From: JAVJST01 sp040219295
GTDB lineage: Bacteria; Pseudomonadota; Alphaproteobacteria; Rhodospirillales; Casp-alpha2
DNA length: 64,000 nt
Direction of reading: 5' to 3'
Assembly: GCA_040219295.1 (NCBI GenBank)
Contig: JAVJST010000005.1
Coordinates: 1,178,001 to 1,242,000, forward strand
Shown: piece after piece, positions 24,418 to 33,300 of the stretch
Position numbering within the stretch: the first letter of the stretch is position 1
Layout of the letters: each line of letters opens with the position of its first letter
The notes under the pieces: model-generated
Told to the model about the DNA's origin: nothing
Databases searched by the model: none
The model's input: the letters and a program-made list of their open reading frames with translations, nothing else
Made by a program: the position numbers and the translations under genes

Positions 24418-24624
24418 CTATTTTCCGGTGCCTTCCGGCGCGCCCGGAAGATGGACGGCGCGAACCGCATGCAGGCCGACGGCCGTGACTGCGGTGGTAA
24501 TTCGACGGCCCAGCGAACGCATGCCGCTGTGCATGTAGTCTGCGCGCATCTGGCGGGCCCTGGCGATCAACTGGTGCGGCGTGTCCATCGAATGCCCGTT
24601 GGTATGGTTTGTGTCGTGCGACAT
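24418..24624 (-). CDS. Small basic protein with an ARxxRAxY-type helix, unknown
   Basis: A 68-residue frame directly upstream of the SleB gene. It has a His/Asn-rich head, then IARARQMRADYMHSGMRSLG and a hydrophobic helix (TTAVTAVGLHAVRA). The middle resembles the very short RSP_7527-like proteins of alphaproteobacteria (moderate resemblance). GAGAGA lies seven bases before the ATG. Its stop is ten bases before the SleB start, consistent with an operon. Function unknown. Confidence 0.55.
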   Translation of the reverse strand: MSHDTNHTNGHSMDTPHQLIARARQMRADYMHSGMRSLGRRITTAVTAVGLHAVRAVHLPGAPEGTGK

Positions 24625-24783
24625 CGGGTTATCTCTCTAATCATTTATGCTGCGGTGCAGCATCAGCTGCCGGAAACTAGGCTTGTCGACGGCCACAGGC
24701 CACCCCGTTCTGCGCACATGGGACCTGCGCGGGACGCATGGCTCGGCGACGGGGCCCCAGGTCGGGGGTTCGTTCAACAATGC

Positions 24784-25530
24784 TCAGAGTGACGCCACGT
24801 AGTCCCAGATCAGCTTGCAGCCGATGGTGAACGCCATGGCGTAGACCACGTTGTAGAACGCCCGTTCCGGAATCACCCGGTTGAGTCTTACGCCGAGCCA
24901 GACGCCGAGCGGCACCAGTGGGCTGAGGATCAGACCGGTAAGCAGATTCGGTCCGTCGATCTGACCGGTGGCAATATAGGGCGGCACCTTGATCAGGTTG
25001 ACGACCGCGAAGAACAGCACCGCGGTTGAGGCGTACTCGGCCTTCGGCAGCCGCTGCGGCAGCAGATAGACCTGCAGCGGCGGCGAGCCGGCGTGCGCGA
25101 CATAGCTGGTGTAGCCGGCAACGCCGCCCCAGAACGCGCCCTTGCCGGCATGCGGCCGGGTGCCGTCGGCGTTGCGGCGGAACAGCACCATGTAGAGGGT
25201 GAAGGCGACGGCGACGCAGCCGACGATGAGACGCACCGCGTCCTCGCTGGTGTAGGCTGCGGTCAGCCAGCCGATGGCGATGCCCGCCGCGGCGCCGGGC
25301 AGCAATGAGCGGAGGTTCCGGAACGACAGTTCGCGGCGGTAGGCCCAGACGCTGAACCCGTCCATCAGGATCAGCAGAGGCAGCATGATGCCGGCAGCTT
25401 CGAGCGGCGAGATCACCAGCGACATCAGCGGCACCGCGAGCAAAGCGACACCGCCGAAGCCGCCCTTCGAGATACCGGTCAGGACGACGGCGGGCACGGC
25501 GGCGAAGTAGAACAGAAGATCGGTGGGCAA
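24784..25530 (-). CDS. TauE/SafE (TSUP) family membrane exporter
   Basis: A 248-residue integral membrane protein of the TauE/SafE family with about eight hydrophobic helices. GISKGGFGGVALLAVPLMS is the first conserved half and the loop GYTSYVAHAGSPPLQVYLLP the second. The family moves sulfite, sulfoacetate or other organosulfur anions across the inner membrane. The only in-frame start is TTG at 25530, as a stop lies just upstream. No sulfur-metabolism genes are adjacent, so the substrate is open. Confidence 0.88.
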   Translation of the reverse strand: MPTDLLFYFAAVPAVVLTGISKGGFGGVALLAVPLMSLVISPLEAAGIMLPLLILMDGFSVWAYRRELSFRNLRSLLPGAAAGIAIGWLTAAYTSEDAVRLIVGCVAVAFTLYMVLFRRNADGTRPHAGKGAFWGGVAGYTSYVAHAGSPPLQVYLLPQRLPKAEYASTAVLFFAVVNLIKVPPYIATGQIDGPNLLTGLILSPLVPLGVWLGVRLNRVIPERAFYNVVYAMAFTIGCKLIWDYVASL

Positions 25531-25624
25531 AGGCGTCGGGTCCGGTTCAGAAAGGCGGTATCAGCGAGCCGCCAGACTGACCGGTTTGGCTGTCGCCATC
25601 AACGCGATTGACGCGGGTCCGGGG

Positions 25625-27082
25625 TCAGCTCGCGCGGACGCTGTTGAGGAAGCCGCGCACCGAGCTGCTGAGTTGGCCCGACTGCGAACTCAGGCGCGAC
25701 AGGGTGCCGACGACCGCGCTCGCCGCATTGTCGGCGTTCGACGCGACAACGCTGAGCTGCTCGATACTGCTCGACACGCTCTCGACACCGGACGCCGCGC
25801 GGTCGACGCTCTCGGAAATTTCGCTGGTCGACGCTTCCTGCTCCTCGATCGCCGCCGACACCGTTGTGATGCTTTGCTCGATGGCGTTCATGTCGGCGGT
25901 TACCTCGCCGATCGACTTCACTGCGGACGCCGAACGCTGCTCCAGTTCGCTGATATTGGTGATGATCTGCTCGGTCGCCTGGCGGGTCTGGTTGGCCAGC
26001 GCCTTGACCTCGTTGGCGACGACGGCAAAGCCCTTACCGGCATCGCCGGCACGCGCCGCTTCGATGGTCGCGTTGAGCGCCAGCAGATTAGTCTGTTCGG
26101 CGATTTCCTGGATCAGGGTAACGATGCCGCCGATGGCCTCGACCGACTCGGCGAGCGAACGGACTTCCTGATCGGCGGTATTGGCCTTGTTCGCCGACGA
26201 CGAGATCGTCGACGAGACCTGCGACGCCTGTTGCGCAATCTCGCGGATCGAGGCGCGGAGCTCTTCCGATGCGCTGGCCACCGTCTGCACGTTGGTGCTC
26301 GAGCTCGTCGCCGACCCACGGATGGTATCGACCTCCTGGCGCGTTTCCTCGGAAACCTGGCGCATAGACTGGCCTTCCTGTTCGATCGTCGTGATTTGCT
26401 GGGTCAGCTCATCCATGATGGCGAGCGCCTCGGCCTCGAACTTGTCGGCGAAGTCATGCAACGCCGCCTGGCGTTCGACAGCGGCACGCTGTTCGGCCTC
26501 CTGCTGCTGTTTGCGAACTTCGTCGGCCTCGGCCTTGGCGCTCTCGGCGGCGGCAACGGCGCTGGCCGAATGCCGGAGTGCCGCGACCAGTCGCAGCGAG
26601 ATCCAAAGCAGGGCACCGGTTTCGACGACGACGATGACGGCGTGTACGATGACGCGGATCAGCGAGGCGCCGTCGGGGAACACGGCGGCCGGCATGATAA
26701 AGTTCAGCGACAGATGGTGAACCGCGATGGCGCCCGCGCAGACCAGGATCGCACGCCAGTCGCAGAGCGGCGCCAGAATGGCGAGGATCGCGAAAAAGTA
26801 CATGTGCATGTCGATCTGCCACGGATGACCCGCCATCAGGAAGACGATGATCGCCGGCATGTATGCGGCGGCAACGGCAACCGCGTAGCGCGTGCCGGCA
26901 CCGCTGCCCGAGGTGCGCCACGAGACCCACAGGGCGGCAACGATGATGGCGGTCACGGCGGTTGGCGTGATCATAGGTGCGCCGTTCATCCAGGCCACCG
27001 CGGTAACGATCGGAATGTGCAGGCTGAGGAACACGATCAAGGAGAATGTTGCCTTTTGCCGGATGGCATCGATTTCCGTCAT
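25625..27082 (-). CDS. Methyl-accepting chemotaxis protein with a six-helix membrane sensor region
   Basis: A 485-residue chemoreceptor. Residues 15-175 form about six membrane helices with little periplasmic loop, including the HHLSLNF segment. A coiled linker (175-240) leads to the cytoplasmic signalling hairpin with the tip EIAEQTNLLALNATIEAARA and GKGFAVVANEVKALA. No HAMP domain is visible. It signals to CheA/CheW encoded elsewhere. A membrane-embedded sensor suggests sensing of a hydrophobic, redox or energy signal rather than a periplasmic ligand (inference). Confidence 0.93.
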   Translation of the reverse strand: MTEIDAIRQKATFSLIVFLSLHIPIVTAVAWMNGAPMITPTAVTAIIVAALWVSWRTSGSGAGTRYAVAVAAAYMPAIIVFLMAGHPWQIDMHMYFFAILAILAPLCDWRAILVCAGAIAVHHLSLNFIMPAAVFPDGASLIRVIVHAVIVVVETGALLWISLRLVAALRHSASAVAAAESAKAEADEVRKQQQEAEQRAAVERQAALHDFADKFEAEALAIMDELTQQITTIEQEGQSMRQVSEETRQEVDTIRGSATSSSTNVQTVASASEELRASIREIAQQASQVSSTISSSANKANTADQEVRSLAESVEAIGGIVTLIQEIAEQTNLLALNATIEAARAGDAGKGFAVVANEVKALANQTRQATEQIITNISELEQRSASAVKSIGEVTADMNAIEQSITTVSAAIEEQEASTSEISESVDRAASGVESVSSSIEQLSVVASNADNAASAVVGTLSRLSSQSGQLSSSVRGFLNSVRAS

Positions 27083-27097
27083 GGGGGACTCACTATC

Positions 27098-27448
27098 TCA
27101 GAGATTGATGGGCTGTCGGTTTTCATGCGGCGTCTGTGCGACGTTTCTTGAGTCGAGCCAGCATCCGCCGAGCCGGAGAGGATCGACGATCAGCCAGGCA
27201 CCGGGCAACTCGATCCCGGCCGTGGCGACTTGGCGGCCGAAATCAACGACGGCGATGTTGTCATAGGCGCCGAGCCGGACAAGGCGGGCGCCGGCGGCGC
27301 CGGCCGAGGAAACGATCTCGGGCAGCGAGGTGCCGGGCTGATAGATCACGGCGACCTGGCGCACGGGGTTTGGCACGGCGAAGCTGGCCGTGAAGAGAAA
27401 CACGGTCGACAGGGCGAAAATAAATGCGGCGGGTGTCCAGGTTTTCAT
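27098..27448 (-). CDS. Small secreted protein, conserved unknown
   Basis: A 116-residue protein with a signal peptide (WTPAAFIFALSTVFLFTASFA). The mature part has VAVIYQPGTSLPEIV, GARLVRLGAYDNIAVVDFG and a late PGAWLIVDPLRLGGCW. This pattern (a variable head, 'ARLVRxGAxDN', 'GAWLVxDP-GGC') recurs in small alphaproteobacterial proteins of unknown role. The ATG at 27448 is chosen over a TTG four codons earlier. The last 15 residues past the family end look unique here. It precedes the chemoreceptor gene by 15 bp and may share its transcript. Confidence 0.7.
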   Translation of the reverse strand: MKTWTPAAFIFALSTVFLFTASFAVPNPVRQVAVIYQPGTSLPEIVSSAGAAGARLVRLGAYDNIAVVDFGRQVATAGIELPGAWLIVDPLRLGGCWLDSRNVAQTPHENRQPINL

Positions 27449-27655
27449 CGGCCGGTGCAATTTCTCATGGTCGTGATCTACCGCGCACCGACAAAATCGG
27501 TTTTGTTGTTCGGTTATGTACGTAATACACCGAAAGCCGGATTAATACGTAGTGTTACTTATATCACTTCTGTCGTCGCAAACTCCATCCTTTTTTCTGC
27601 GGGTTGAAACCGTTATCTGCGTAGAAGAGCCAAGCCGGACAATCGGGAATACGAC

Positions 27656-29041
27656 ATGACGCAGTCGACCGGATCGCGCCTCGCGAGGATCCGCCAGGAT
27701 TTCGCTGAGCTTACGCGTCTCGCGTGGCCGGTGATCCTGTCCCGCTCCGGGGTGATGCTGATGGCGCTCGTCGACACCATCATGGTGGGCCGTTATTCGA
27801 GCCTTGAACTCGCGTATCTCTCCATCGGCCTGGCCCCGTTCGGACCGTTGCTGGTCTTTGGCGTCGGCATCGCCATGGGTACCCAGGTGGTAACGGCGAC
27901 CAATCACGGTGCCGGCCGTTTGCGCGAATGCGGCGCGGCCTGGCGCCGAGGCGCGCCGTTTGCCTTCGCGGTCGGTCTGGCCGGTTGCGGGCTCTGCCTG
28001 TTCGGCGAGGCACTGCTGGCGGCGACAGGACAATTGCCGGATATCGCGCGCAACGGCGGCGACATCCTGATGATCCTCGGTCTCGGGCTGCCGTTCGTCC
28101 TGCTGTTCATCGCCTCCAACTTCTTCCTCGAAGGCCTACAGCGGCCGTTGCCGGGTCTCTGGTTCATGCTCGCGGCGAACGTCGCCAACGTGTTCCTGAA
28201 CTGGGCCCTGATCGGCGGCAACGCGGGTTTCCCGGAGCTGGGAGCGGCCGGCTCGGCGTGGTCGACGACGATCATCCGGGTTTGCCTCGGGGTCGCCATT
28301 GTCGGCTACATCTGGTGGCTGCGCGATCACGAGGCGCTGGGTGTTCGCCGCGGGGCGACCGGCGGTTGGCGGGCCTGGGCGCATCAGCGGCGGGTCGGTT
28401 ACGCGTCGAGCATCGCGATCGGCGGCGAGTCGCTCGGCTTCGGCATCATCGGCCTGATGATCGGCCGCCTCGGCGCGCTGGCACTCGGGGCGCATGCGAT
28501 CCTGTTCAACATCATCGTGTTCACCGCCATGCTGGCCATCGGCGTCAGTTCCGCGACGTCGGTCAGGGTCGGTTACGCGCGCGGCGCGCGACGTTACACT
28601 GCCGGGCGCCTCGCAGCCGGCACCGGGCTCCTGTTCGTGTCGCTGGTCATGGGGGGTATCGGCGGCGCGTTCTACCTGTTCCCGGTGGCCATTGCGGGTT
28701 TCTACACGAGCGACGCCGATCTCGCCGCCTTCGTCGCGCCGCTGATCGCCTTCCTGGCGGTTGTCGTCATCGTCGATGGCAACCGGATCGTCATGAACAG
28801 TTCGCTCAGGGGGCGCGGCGAAACGTGGTCGATGGTCGTGTGCAACGCCACCGCCTATCTGTTGATCATGGTGCCGCTGGCGTGGTGGCTCGCATTTCCG
28901 GCGGACCATGGGCTGATCGGCGTCTACTGGGCGGTACTGGTCGGCGGATTGATCGCCTTCGCCGCGCTTGCTGCGCGGTTCCTTTGGCTGGCGCGGCGCG
29001 ATCCCGACGACGGTGTCGAGATAACCTCGGGCGGAAATTGA
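27656..29041 (+). CDS. MATE family efflux transporter
   Basis: A 461-residue antiporter with twelve hydrophobic helices. LTRLAWPVILSRSGVMLMALVDTIMVG is the first MatE half (positions about 20-46), and VGYASSIAIGGESLGFGI opens the second. The length is standard for MATE exporters, which use Na+ or H+ to extrude drugs or metabolites. It is not closely alike to the MATE protein at the start of the window. The gene stands alone on the plus strand. Confidence 0.92.
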   Translation: MTQSTGSRLARIRQDFAELTRLAWPVILSRSGVMLMALVDTIMVGRYSSLELAYLSIGLAPFGPLLVFGVGIAMGTQVVTATNHGAGRLRECGAAWRRGAPFAFAVGLAGCGLCLFGEALLAATGQLPDIARNGGDILMILGLGLPFVLLFIASNFFLEGLQRPLPGLWFMLAANVANVFLNWALIGGNAGFPELGAAGSAWSTTIIRVCLGVAIVGYIWWLRDHEALGVRRGATGGWRAWAHQRRVGYASSIAIGGESLGFGIIGLMIGRLGALALGAHAILFNIIVFTAMLAIGVSSATSVRVGYARGARRYTAGRLAAGTGLLFVSLVMGGIGGAFYLFPVAIAGFYTSDADLAAFVAPLIAFLAVVVIVDGNRIVMNSSLRGRGETWSMVVCNATAYLLIMVPLAWWLAFPADHGLIGVYWAVLVGGLIAFAALAARFLWLARRDPDDGVEITSGGN

Positions 29042-29121
29042 CAACTTGGGGAAATGTAACCACGATAAAAAATCCAAGAGGGCGCGCAAGAAGCCCCGGA
29101 GGCCAAGCACGTAAGGGAGCA

Positions 29122-29151
29122 TCACCCGCCTGCCGGCGGCAGTTCGGGTGA
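29122..29151. other. Strong compound hairpin in the gap before the ABC transporter operon
   Basis: A seven-pair outer stem (TCACCCG/CGGGTGA) and a five-pair inner stem (CTGCC/GGCAG, loop GGC), separated by C and TT bulges. It lies 80 bp after the MATE stop and 160 bp before the ABC permease start. No T-run follows directly. It may be a terminator or a leader structure. The remainder of the 273 bp gap (29042-29314) shows no gene. Confidence 0.5.
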
Positions 29152-29314
29152 GTGTTGGGGAATTGAAAACAGGGTTTCTCCTCGCTGCGTCGAAACTTCG
29201 GACGCCCTTCGCACGGGCCGAGCATTCCGCTGCGACGCGTCGCCAAAGGGCGGCGCGTTTCTCATTTCATCCCGGTGGTGACATCGCCCGCCACACCAAT
29301 GCAGGAGAGCATGC

Positions 29315-30247
29315 ATGCTGATTTTCCTGGCGAAACGGCTCGGCTTTATGCTGCTGACGATGTTCGTCGTGTCGCTCGTGCTGTTCCTGGTGATGGAGTT
29401 CAACATCGAGAATGTCGCGACCAAGGTCCTCGGGCCGTACTCTTTGCCTGAACAGCGCGAGGCCTGGCTGCTGGCGAACGGTTACTACGAGCCGATCTAC
29501 ATCCGTTACTTTGATTGGGTGTCGGGCGCCGTCGTCGGCGACTTTGGCATTTCGACCCGGTTCAAGGCACCGGTGAACGAGTACATCTGGGACCGTCTCT
29601 GGAACACCGCGATCCTCGGCTTCTGGGTGTTCGCCCTGATGGTGCCGCTCTCGCTGGTGCTGGGCATCCTCGCCGGCATGAAGGAAGGTTCCAGGCTCGA
29701 TCGCATTATTTCGGTGTCGTGCATCTTGACGACCTCGGTGCCGGAGTTCGCGAGCGCCGTGTTCTTCTCCGCGATTTTCGTCTTCTGGCTCGACCTCCTG
29801 CCGGGCGCCTCAAGCATGATGGGCGGGTTCGACTGGAAACAGATCGTGCTGCCGGTGATGGTGCTGCTGGTCTACGACTTCGGCTACGTCGCGCGCATGA
29901 CGCGGGCCTCGATGGCCGAGGTCATGACGACCCACTACATCCGCACGGCGGTGCTCAAGGGCCTGCCGTACCGTCAGGTGATCCTCAAGCACGCGTTGCG
30001 CAACGCCCTGATCGCGCCGTTCACCGTCATTCTGCTGCAGCTCAACTGGCTGCTCTCGGGCGTCATCGTGGTTGAGTTCTTTTTCGCCTACAAGGGCTTC
30101 GGGGCGCTGATCCTGGAGGCGTCGCTGAATCAGGATATCTACATGATCGAGGCCTGTGCCCTGATCGCGGTGTTCGTTGCCGTGGCGACGCAGGTGCTGG
30201 CGGACATCGGGTACATGTACCTGAACCCGCGCATCCGGTTCAAATAG
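29315..30247 (+). CDS. Dipeptide/oligopeptide-type ABC transporter permease (DppB/OppB-like)
   Basis: A 310-residue inner-membrane permease. The N-terminal helix LIFLAKRLGFMLLTMFVVSL is the DppB signature start, and the EAA-type loop (ARMTRASMAEVMTTHYIRTA, then LKHALRNALIAPFTV) contacts the ATPase. AGGAGAG precedes two overlapping ATGs (29311 and 29315); the second is in the long frame. First gene of a three-gene operon with DppC- and fused DppDF-type genes. The periplasmic binding protein usually at the head of such operons is missing. Confidence 0.92.
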   Translation: MLIFLAKRLGFMLLTMFVVSLVLFLVMEFNIENVATKVLGPYSLPEQREAWLLANGYYEPIYIRYFDWVSGAVVGDFGISTRFKAPVNEYIWDRLWNTAILGFWVFALMVPLSLVLGILAGMKEGSRLDRIISVSCILTTSVPEFASAVFFSAIFVFWLDLLPGASSMMGGFDWKQIVLPVMVLLVYDFGYVARMTRASMAEVMTTHYIRTAVLKGLPYRQVILKHALRNALIAPFTVILLQLNWLLSGVIVVEFFFAYKGFGALILEASLNQDIYMIEACALIAVFVAVATQVLADIGYMYLNPRIRFK

Positions 30248-30256
30248 GAGGGCGCC

Positions 30257-31150
30257 ATGTCGGAGATGACACAAGAAACCGTCAGGGCCCCGTCGTTCGG
30301 CGACAAGGTCGTCAGAGTCCTGAAGGCGATCGCCCTGATGCGCGAAAGCCCCGTCGGCATGGTCGGCGCCGGGCTCGTGCTGTTCTGGGTTATCATGGCC
30401 CTGATCGCACCGTTCGCGGCGCCGTACGACCCGAACGCGACGATGATACCGTTCCAGTTGCCGGGCACGGTGGCGCCCGATGGCGGCACGTTCTGGTTCG
30501 GCACCGATTTGCTCGGCCGCGACATTCTGTCGCGCGTCATGTGGGGTGCACAGACCGTCCTGTTCTACGCGCCGCTGGCGACGTTCTGCGCCTACACCGT
30601 CGGCATCGGCATGGGGTTGCTGGCCGGTTACAAGATGGGCTGGTGGGACACGATCCTGTCGCGTGTCGCCGATATCGTCCTGTCGTTCCCGGTCATGGTT
30701 CTCTACGTCATCGTGATCGCCAAGTTCGGCGCGTCGGGCATCAACATCGTCATCGCCATTACCTTCGCCAGCGCGCCCGCGATCATGCGTATCGTGCGCG
30801 GCCTGACTCTCGACGTGCGGGCGCGGGACTACATTGGCGCGGCGCAGACCCGGGGCGAGGGCGCCTGGTTCATCATGCTGGCCGAGATCCTGCCCAACGT
30901 ACGCGGGCCGCTGATCGTCGACGCCTGCCTGCGTTTCGGTTACGTAACCATCACCATCGGCGTACTCGGCTTCCTGGGTCTCGGGCTGCCGCCGCCAGAC
31001 CCCGACTGGGGTGGCATGATCAACGAGAACCGTTCCATGGCATTGTCGTTCCCGCACATGACGGTGATCCCGTGCATCGCGATTTCGTCGCTTGTCCTCG
31101 GTTTCAACCTGCTGGCCGACGGCCTGCGTGAAATCTCGATCAAGGATTAG
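30257..31150 (+). CDS. Dipeptide/oligopeptide-type ABC transporter permease (DppC/OppC-like)
   Basis: A 297-residue permease, nine bases after the DppB-like gene with GGAGG before the ATG. Features: MRESPVGMVGAGLVLFWVIM as first helix, FWFGTDLLGRDILSRVMWG as the conserved periplasmic segment, and VRARDYIGAAQTRGEGAW as the ATPase-contact loop. Together with the upstream permease it forms the transmembrane channel for peptides, nickel, opines or related solutes. Substrate not predictable without the binding protein. Confidence 0.93.
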   Translation: MSEMTQETVRAPSFGDKVVRVLKAIALMRESPVGMVGAGLVLFWVIMALIAPFAAPYDPNATMIPFQLPGTVAPDGGTFWFGTDLLGRDILSRVMWGAQTVLFYAPLATFCAYTVGIGMGLLAGYKMGWWDTILSRVADIVLSFPVMVLYVIVIAKFGASGINIVIAITFASAPAIMRIVRGLTLDVRARDYIGAAQTRGEGAWFIMLAEILPNVRGPLIVDACLRFGYVTITIGVLGFLGLGLPPPDPDWGGMINENRSMALSFPHMTVIPCIAISSLVLGFNLLADGLREISIKD

Positions 31151-31161
31151 GGAGAGCAGAG

Positions 31162-33282
31162 ATGTCTGAGACGTACGACGGACCGCTGCTCGAGATCGAG
31201 AACCTCAGCATCTCGTACTACACGCGAGCCGGCGAGATCCCGGCGGTGGTCGACTTCTCCCTGACGCTGAACGCGGGCGAGAGCGTTGGTCTCGTTGGCG
31301 AGTCCGGCTGCGGCAAGTCGACGGTCGCCATGGCGATCATGCGCTACATGGGCAACAACGGCGGCATCGTCGGCGGTTCGATCAAGTTCAAGGGCCGCGA
31401 CATGGTGCAACTCGACGACGAGGAACTGCGCAAGCTGCGCGGCTCCGAGATCGCCATGATCTACCAGGAACCGATGGCGGCGCTGAATCCCTCGATGACC
31501 GTCGCCCGGCAGTTGATGGAAGTGCCCATCACTCACGATGGCGTCTCCGAGGACGAGGCTTGGAAGCGCGCCGTGCAGATGCTCGCCGACGTGCACCTGC
31601 CCGATCCCGAACGCGTGATGAACGCCTATCCGCACCAGATCTCGGGCGGCCAGCAGCAACGCGTCGTGATCGCCATGGCGTTGCTCTCCAACCCGTCGCT
31701 GTTGCTGCTCGACGAGCCGACAACGGCGCTCGACGTGACCGTGGAGGCGGGCATCGTCGAACTCATCGGCGAACTCGCACAGAAGTTCGACACGGCGCTG
31801 CTTTACATCTCGCACAACCTCGGACTGATGCTCGAGGTCTGCGACCGTATCGGCGTGATGTATTCGGGCGAGATGGTCGAGGAGGGCCGTGTCAATTCCA
31901 TCTTCACGTGGCCGAAGCACCCGTATACGCATGGCCTGTTCGGCTGCATTCCGCTGCCGCACTCGGACAAGAACGCTCGACCCCTGATGGCGATCCCCGG
32001 CCAGTTGCCGCTGCCGCACCAGCGACCGCAGGGCTGCAACTTCGGGCCGCGCTGCCGCTTCTTCGGGGACGGCCGCTGCAATGCGGGCGATATCCGCATG
32101 GACGCGGTGACGACGGACGAGGATCCGGATCACCGGGTTCGCTGCATTCGCTGGAACGAGATCGATCACGACGAAGCGATTCCGAAGCCCGATGAGCGCC
32201 CGCCGATCGAGATCGGCGAACCAGTGCTGATCGTCGAGGACATGCAGAAGTACTACGAGATCACCGACAATTCTTTGAAGGCGCTGATTTCGGGTGACCG
32301 CATCAAGTACGTGAAGGCCAACGAGTCGATCACCTTCAAGGCCGGCCGAAGCGAAACCGTCGCCATCGTCGGCGAGTCGGGCTGCGGCAAGTCGACGTTC
32401 GCCAAGGTCCTCATGGGGCTCGAGACGACGACAGGCGGAACCGTGACCCTCAACAACGTCGAGATCGGCGGACTCGAGGTCGGCAATCGCACCCCGGAAC
32501 AGCTCGGTTCGCTGCAGATGGTTTTCCAGAATCCGAACGACACCCTGAACCCGTCGCACTCGGTCGGGTTCCAGATCGGCCGTGTCATCAAGAAGTTCGG
32601 CGTCGAGTCGGATCCGGCCAAGGTCAAACAGCGGGTGTTCGACTTGCTCGATACGGTCAAGCTGCCGCGCGCGTTCATCAACCGCAAACCGCGCCAGCTC
32701 TCGGGCGGCCAGAAGCAGCGCATCGGCATCGCCCGCGCGTTCGCCGGGAACCCGTCGACCGTGATCGCCGACGAACCGATTTCGGCGCTCGACGTGTCGG
32801 TCGCCGCGGCGGTGACGGAACTGCTGATGGACATTCAGCGCGAACACAAGACGACGTTGCTGTTCATCAGTCACGATCTCAGCGCGGTCCGCTACCTCGC
32901 CGATCGCGTTGTCGTCATGTACCTCGGCCAGATCATGGAGCGCGGCACGACGGACGAGGTCTTCGCCCCGCCGTATCATCCCTATACGGAAGCGCTGCTG
33001 TCGGCGGTACCGATCGCCGATCCGCAGGTCACAAAGCGTCGTATCGTTCTCGAGGGTAATCTGCCGAGCGTGCTCAATCCGCCGCCGGGCTGCCCGTTCG
33101 CGACGCGCTGCCCGCGCAAACTCGGCGACATCTGCGATCGCGAGCGGCCGCCGCTGCGCGAGGTCGAACCGCGGCACGTGATCGCCTGTCACATCGAGGT
33201 CGAGGAACTTCGCAAGGTCCCGCCGGTGATCACCGTGTCGGAAGATTACCAGAAAGAGGTCGAGGACCGCCTGGGATCCTGA
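31162..33282 (+). CDS. Fused dual ATPase of a dipeptide-type ABC transporter (DppD-DppF fusion)
   Basis: A 706-residue protein with two complete ATPase units. Unit 1 (about 1-320): Walker A GESGCGKST, signature SGGQQQR, Walker B LLLLDEPTTAL. Unit 2 (about 350-690): Walker A GESGCGKST again, signature SGGQKQR, and VIADEPISAL. Each ends with an oligo_HPY zinc-type Cys cluster (PQGCNFGPRCRF; PPGCPFATRCPR). Usually these are two genes, dppD and dppF; here they are one, as in some YejF/GsiA-like proteins. It energises the two permeases upstream (11 bp gap). Confidence 0.93.
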   Translation: MSETYDGPLLEIENLSISYYTRAGEIPAVVDFSLTLNAGESVGLVGESGCGKSTVAMAIMRYMGNNGGIVGGSIKFKGRDMVQLDDEELRKLRGSEIAMIYQEPMAALNPSMTVARQLMEVPITHDGVSEDEAWKRAVQMLADVHLPDPERVMNAYPHQISGGQQQRVVIAMALLSNPSLLLLDEPTTALDVTVEAGIVELIGELAQKFDTALLYISHNLGLMLEVCDRIGVMYSGEMVEEGRVNSIFTWPKHPYTHGLFGCIPLPHSDKNARPLMAIPGQLPLPHQRPQGCNFGPRCRFFGDGRCNAGDIRMDAVTTDEDPDHRVRCIRWNEIDHDEAIPKPDERPPIEIGEPVLIVEDMQKYYEITDNSLKALISGDRIKYVKANESITFKAGRSETVAIVGESGCGKSTFAKVLMGLETTTGGTVTLNNVEIGGLEVGNRTPEQLGSLQMVFQNPNDTLNPSHSVGFQIGRVIKKFGVESDPAKVKQRVFDLLDTVKLPRAFINRKPRQLSGGQKQRIGIARAFAGNPSTVIADEPISALDVSVAAAVTELLMDIQREHKTTLLFISHDLSAVRYLADRVVVMYLGQIMERGTTDEVFAPPYHPYTEALLSAVPIADPQVTKRRIVLEGNLPSVLNPPPGCPFATRCPRKLGDICDRERPPLREVEPRHVIACHIEVEELRKVPPVITVSEDYQKEVEDRLGS

Positions 33283-33300
33283 TCGGCAGCAACCAGTCCG

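Noticed and set aside
25523..27151. Plus-strand frame of 542 codons opposite the chemoreceptor gene
   Set aside because: Arg/Asp-rich antisense sequence; the minus strand encodes a textbook chemoreceptor signalling tip.
29101..29160. Possible tRNA (GTTCGGGT-like segment in a hairpin)
   Set aside because: There is no cloverleaf, anticodon arm or acceptor pairing; it is a simple two-part hairpin.
31147..33192. Minus-strand frame of 681 codons opposite the fused ATPase gene
   Set aside because: Antisense mirror of a gene with strong third-position GC; the plus strand shows two complete ABC ATPase motif sets.
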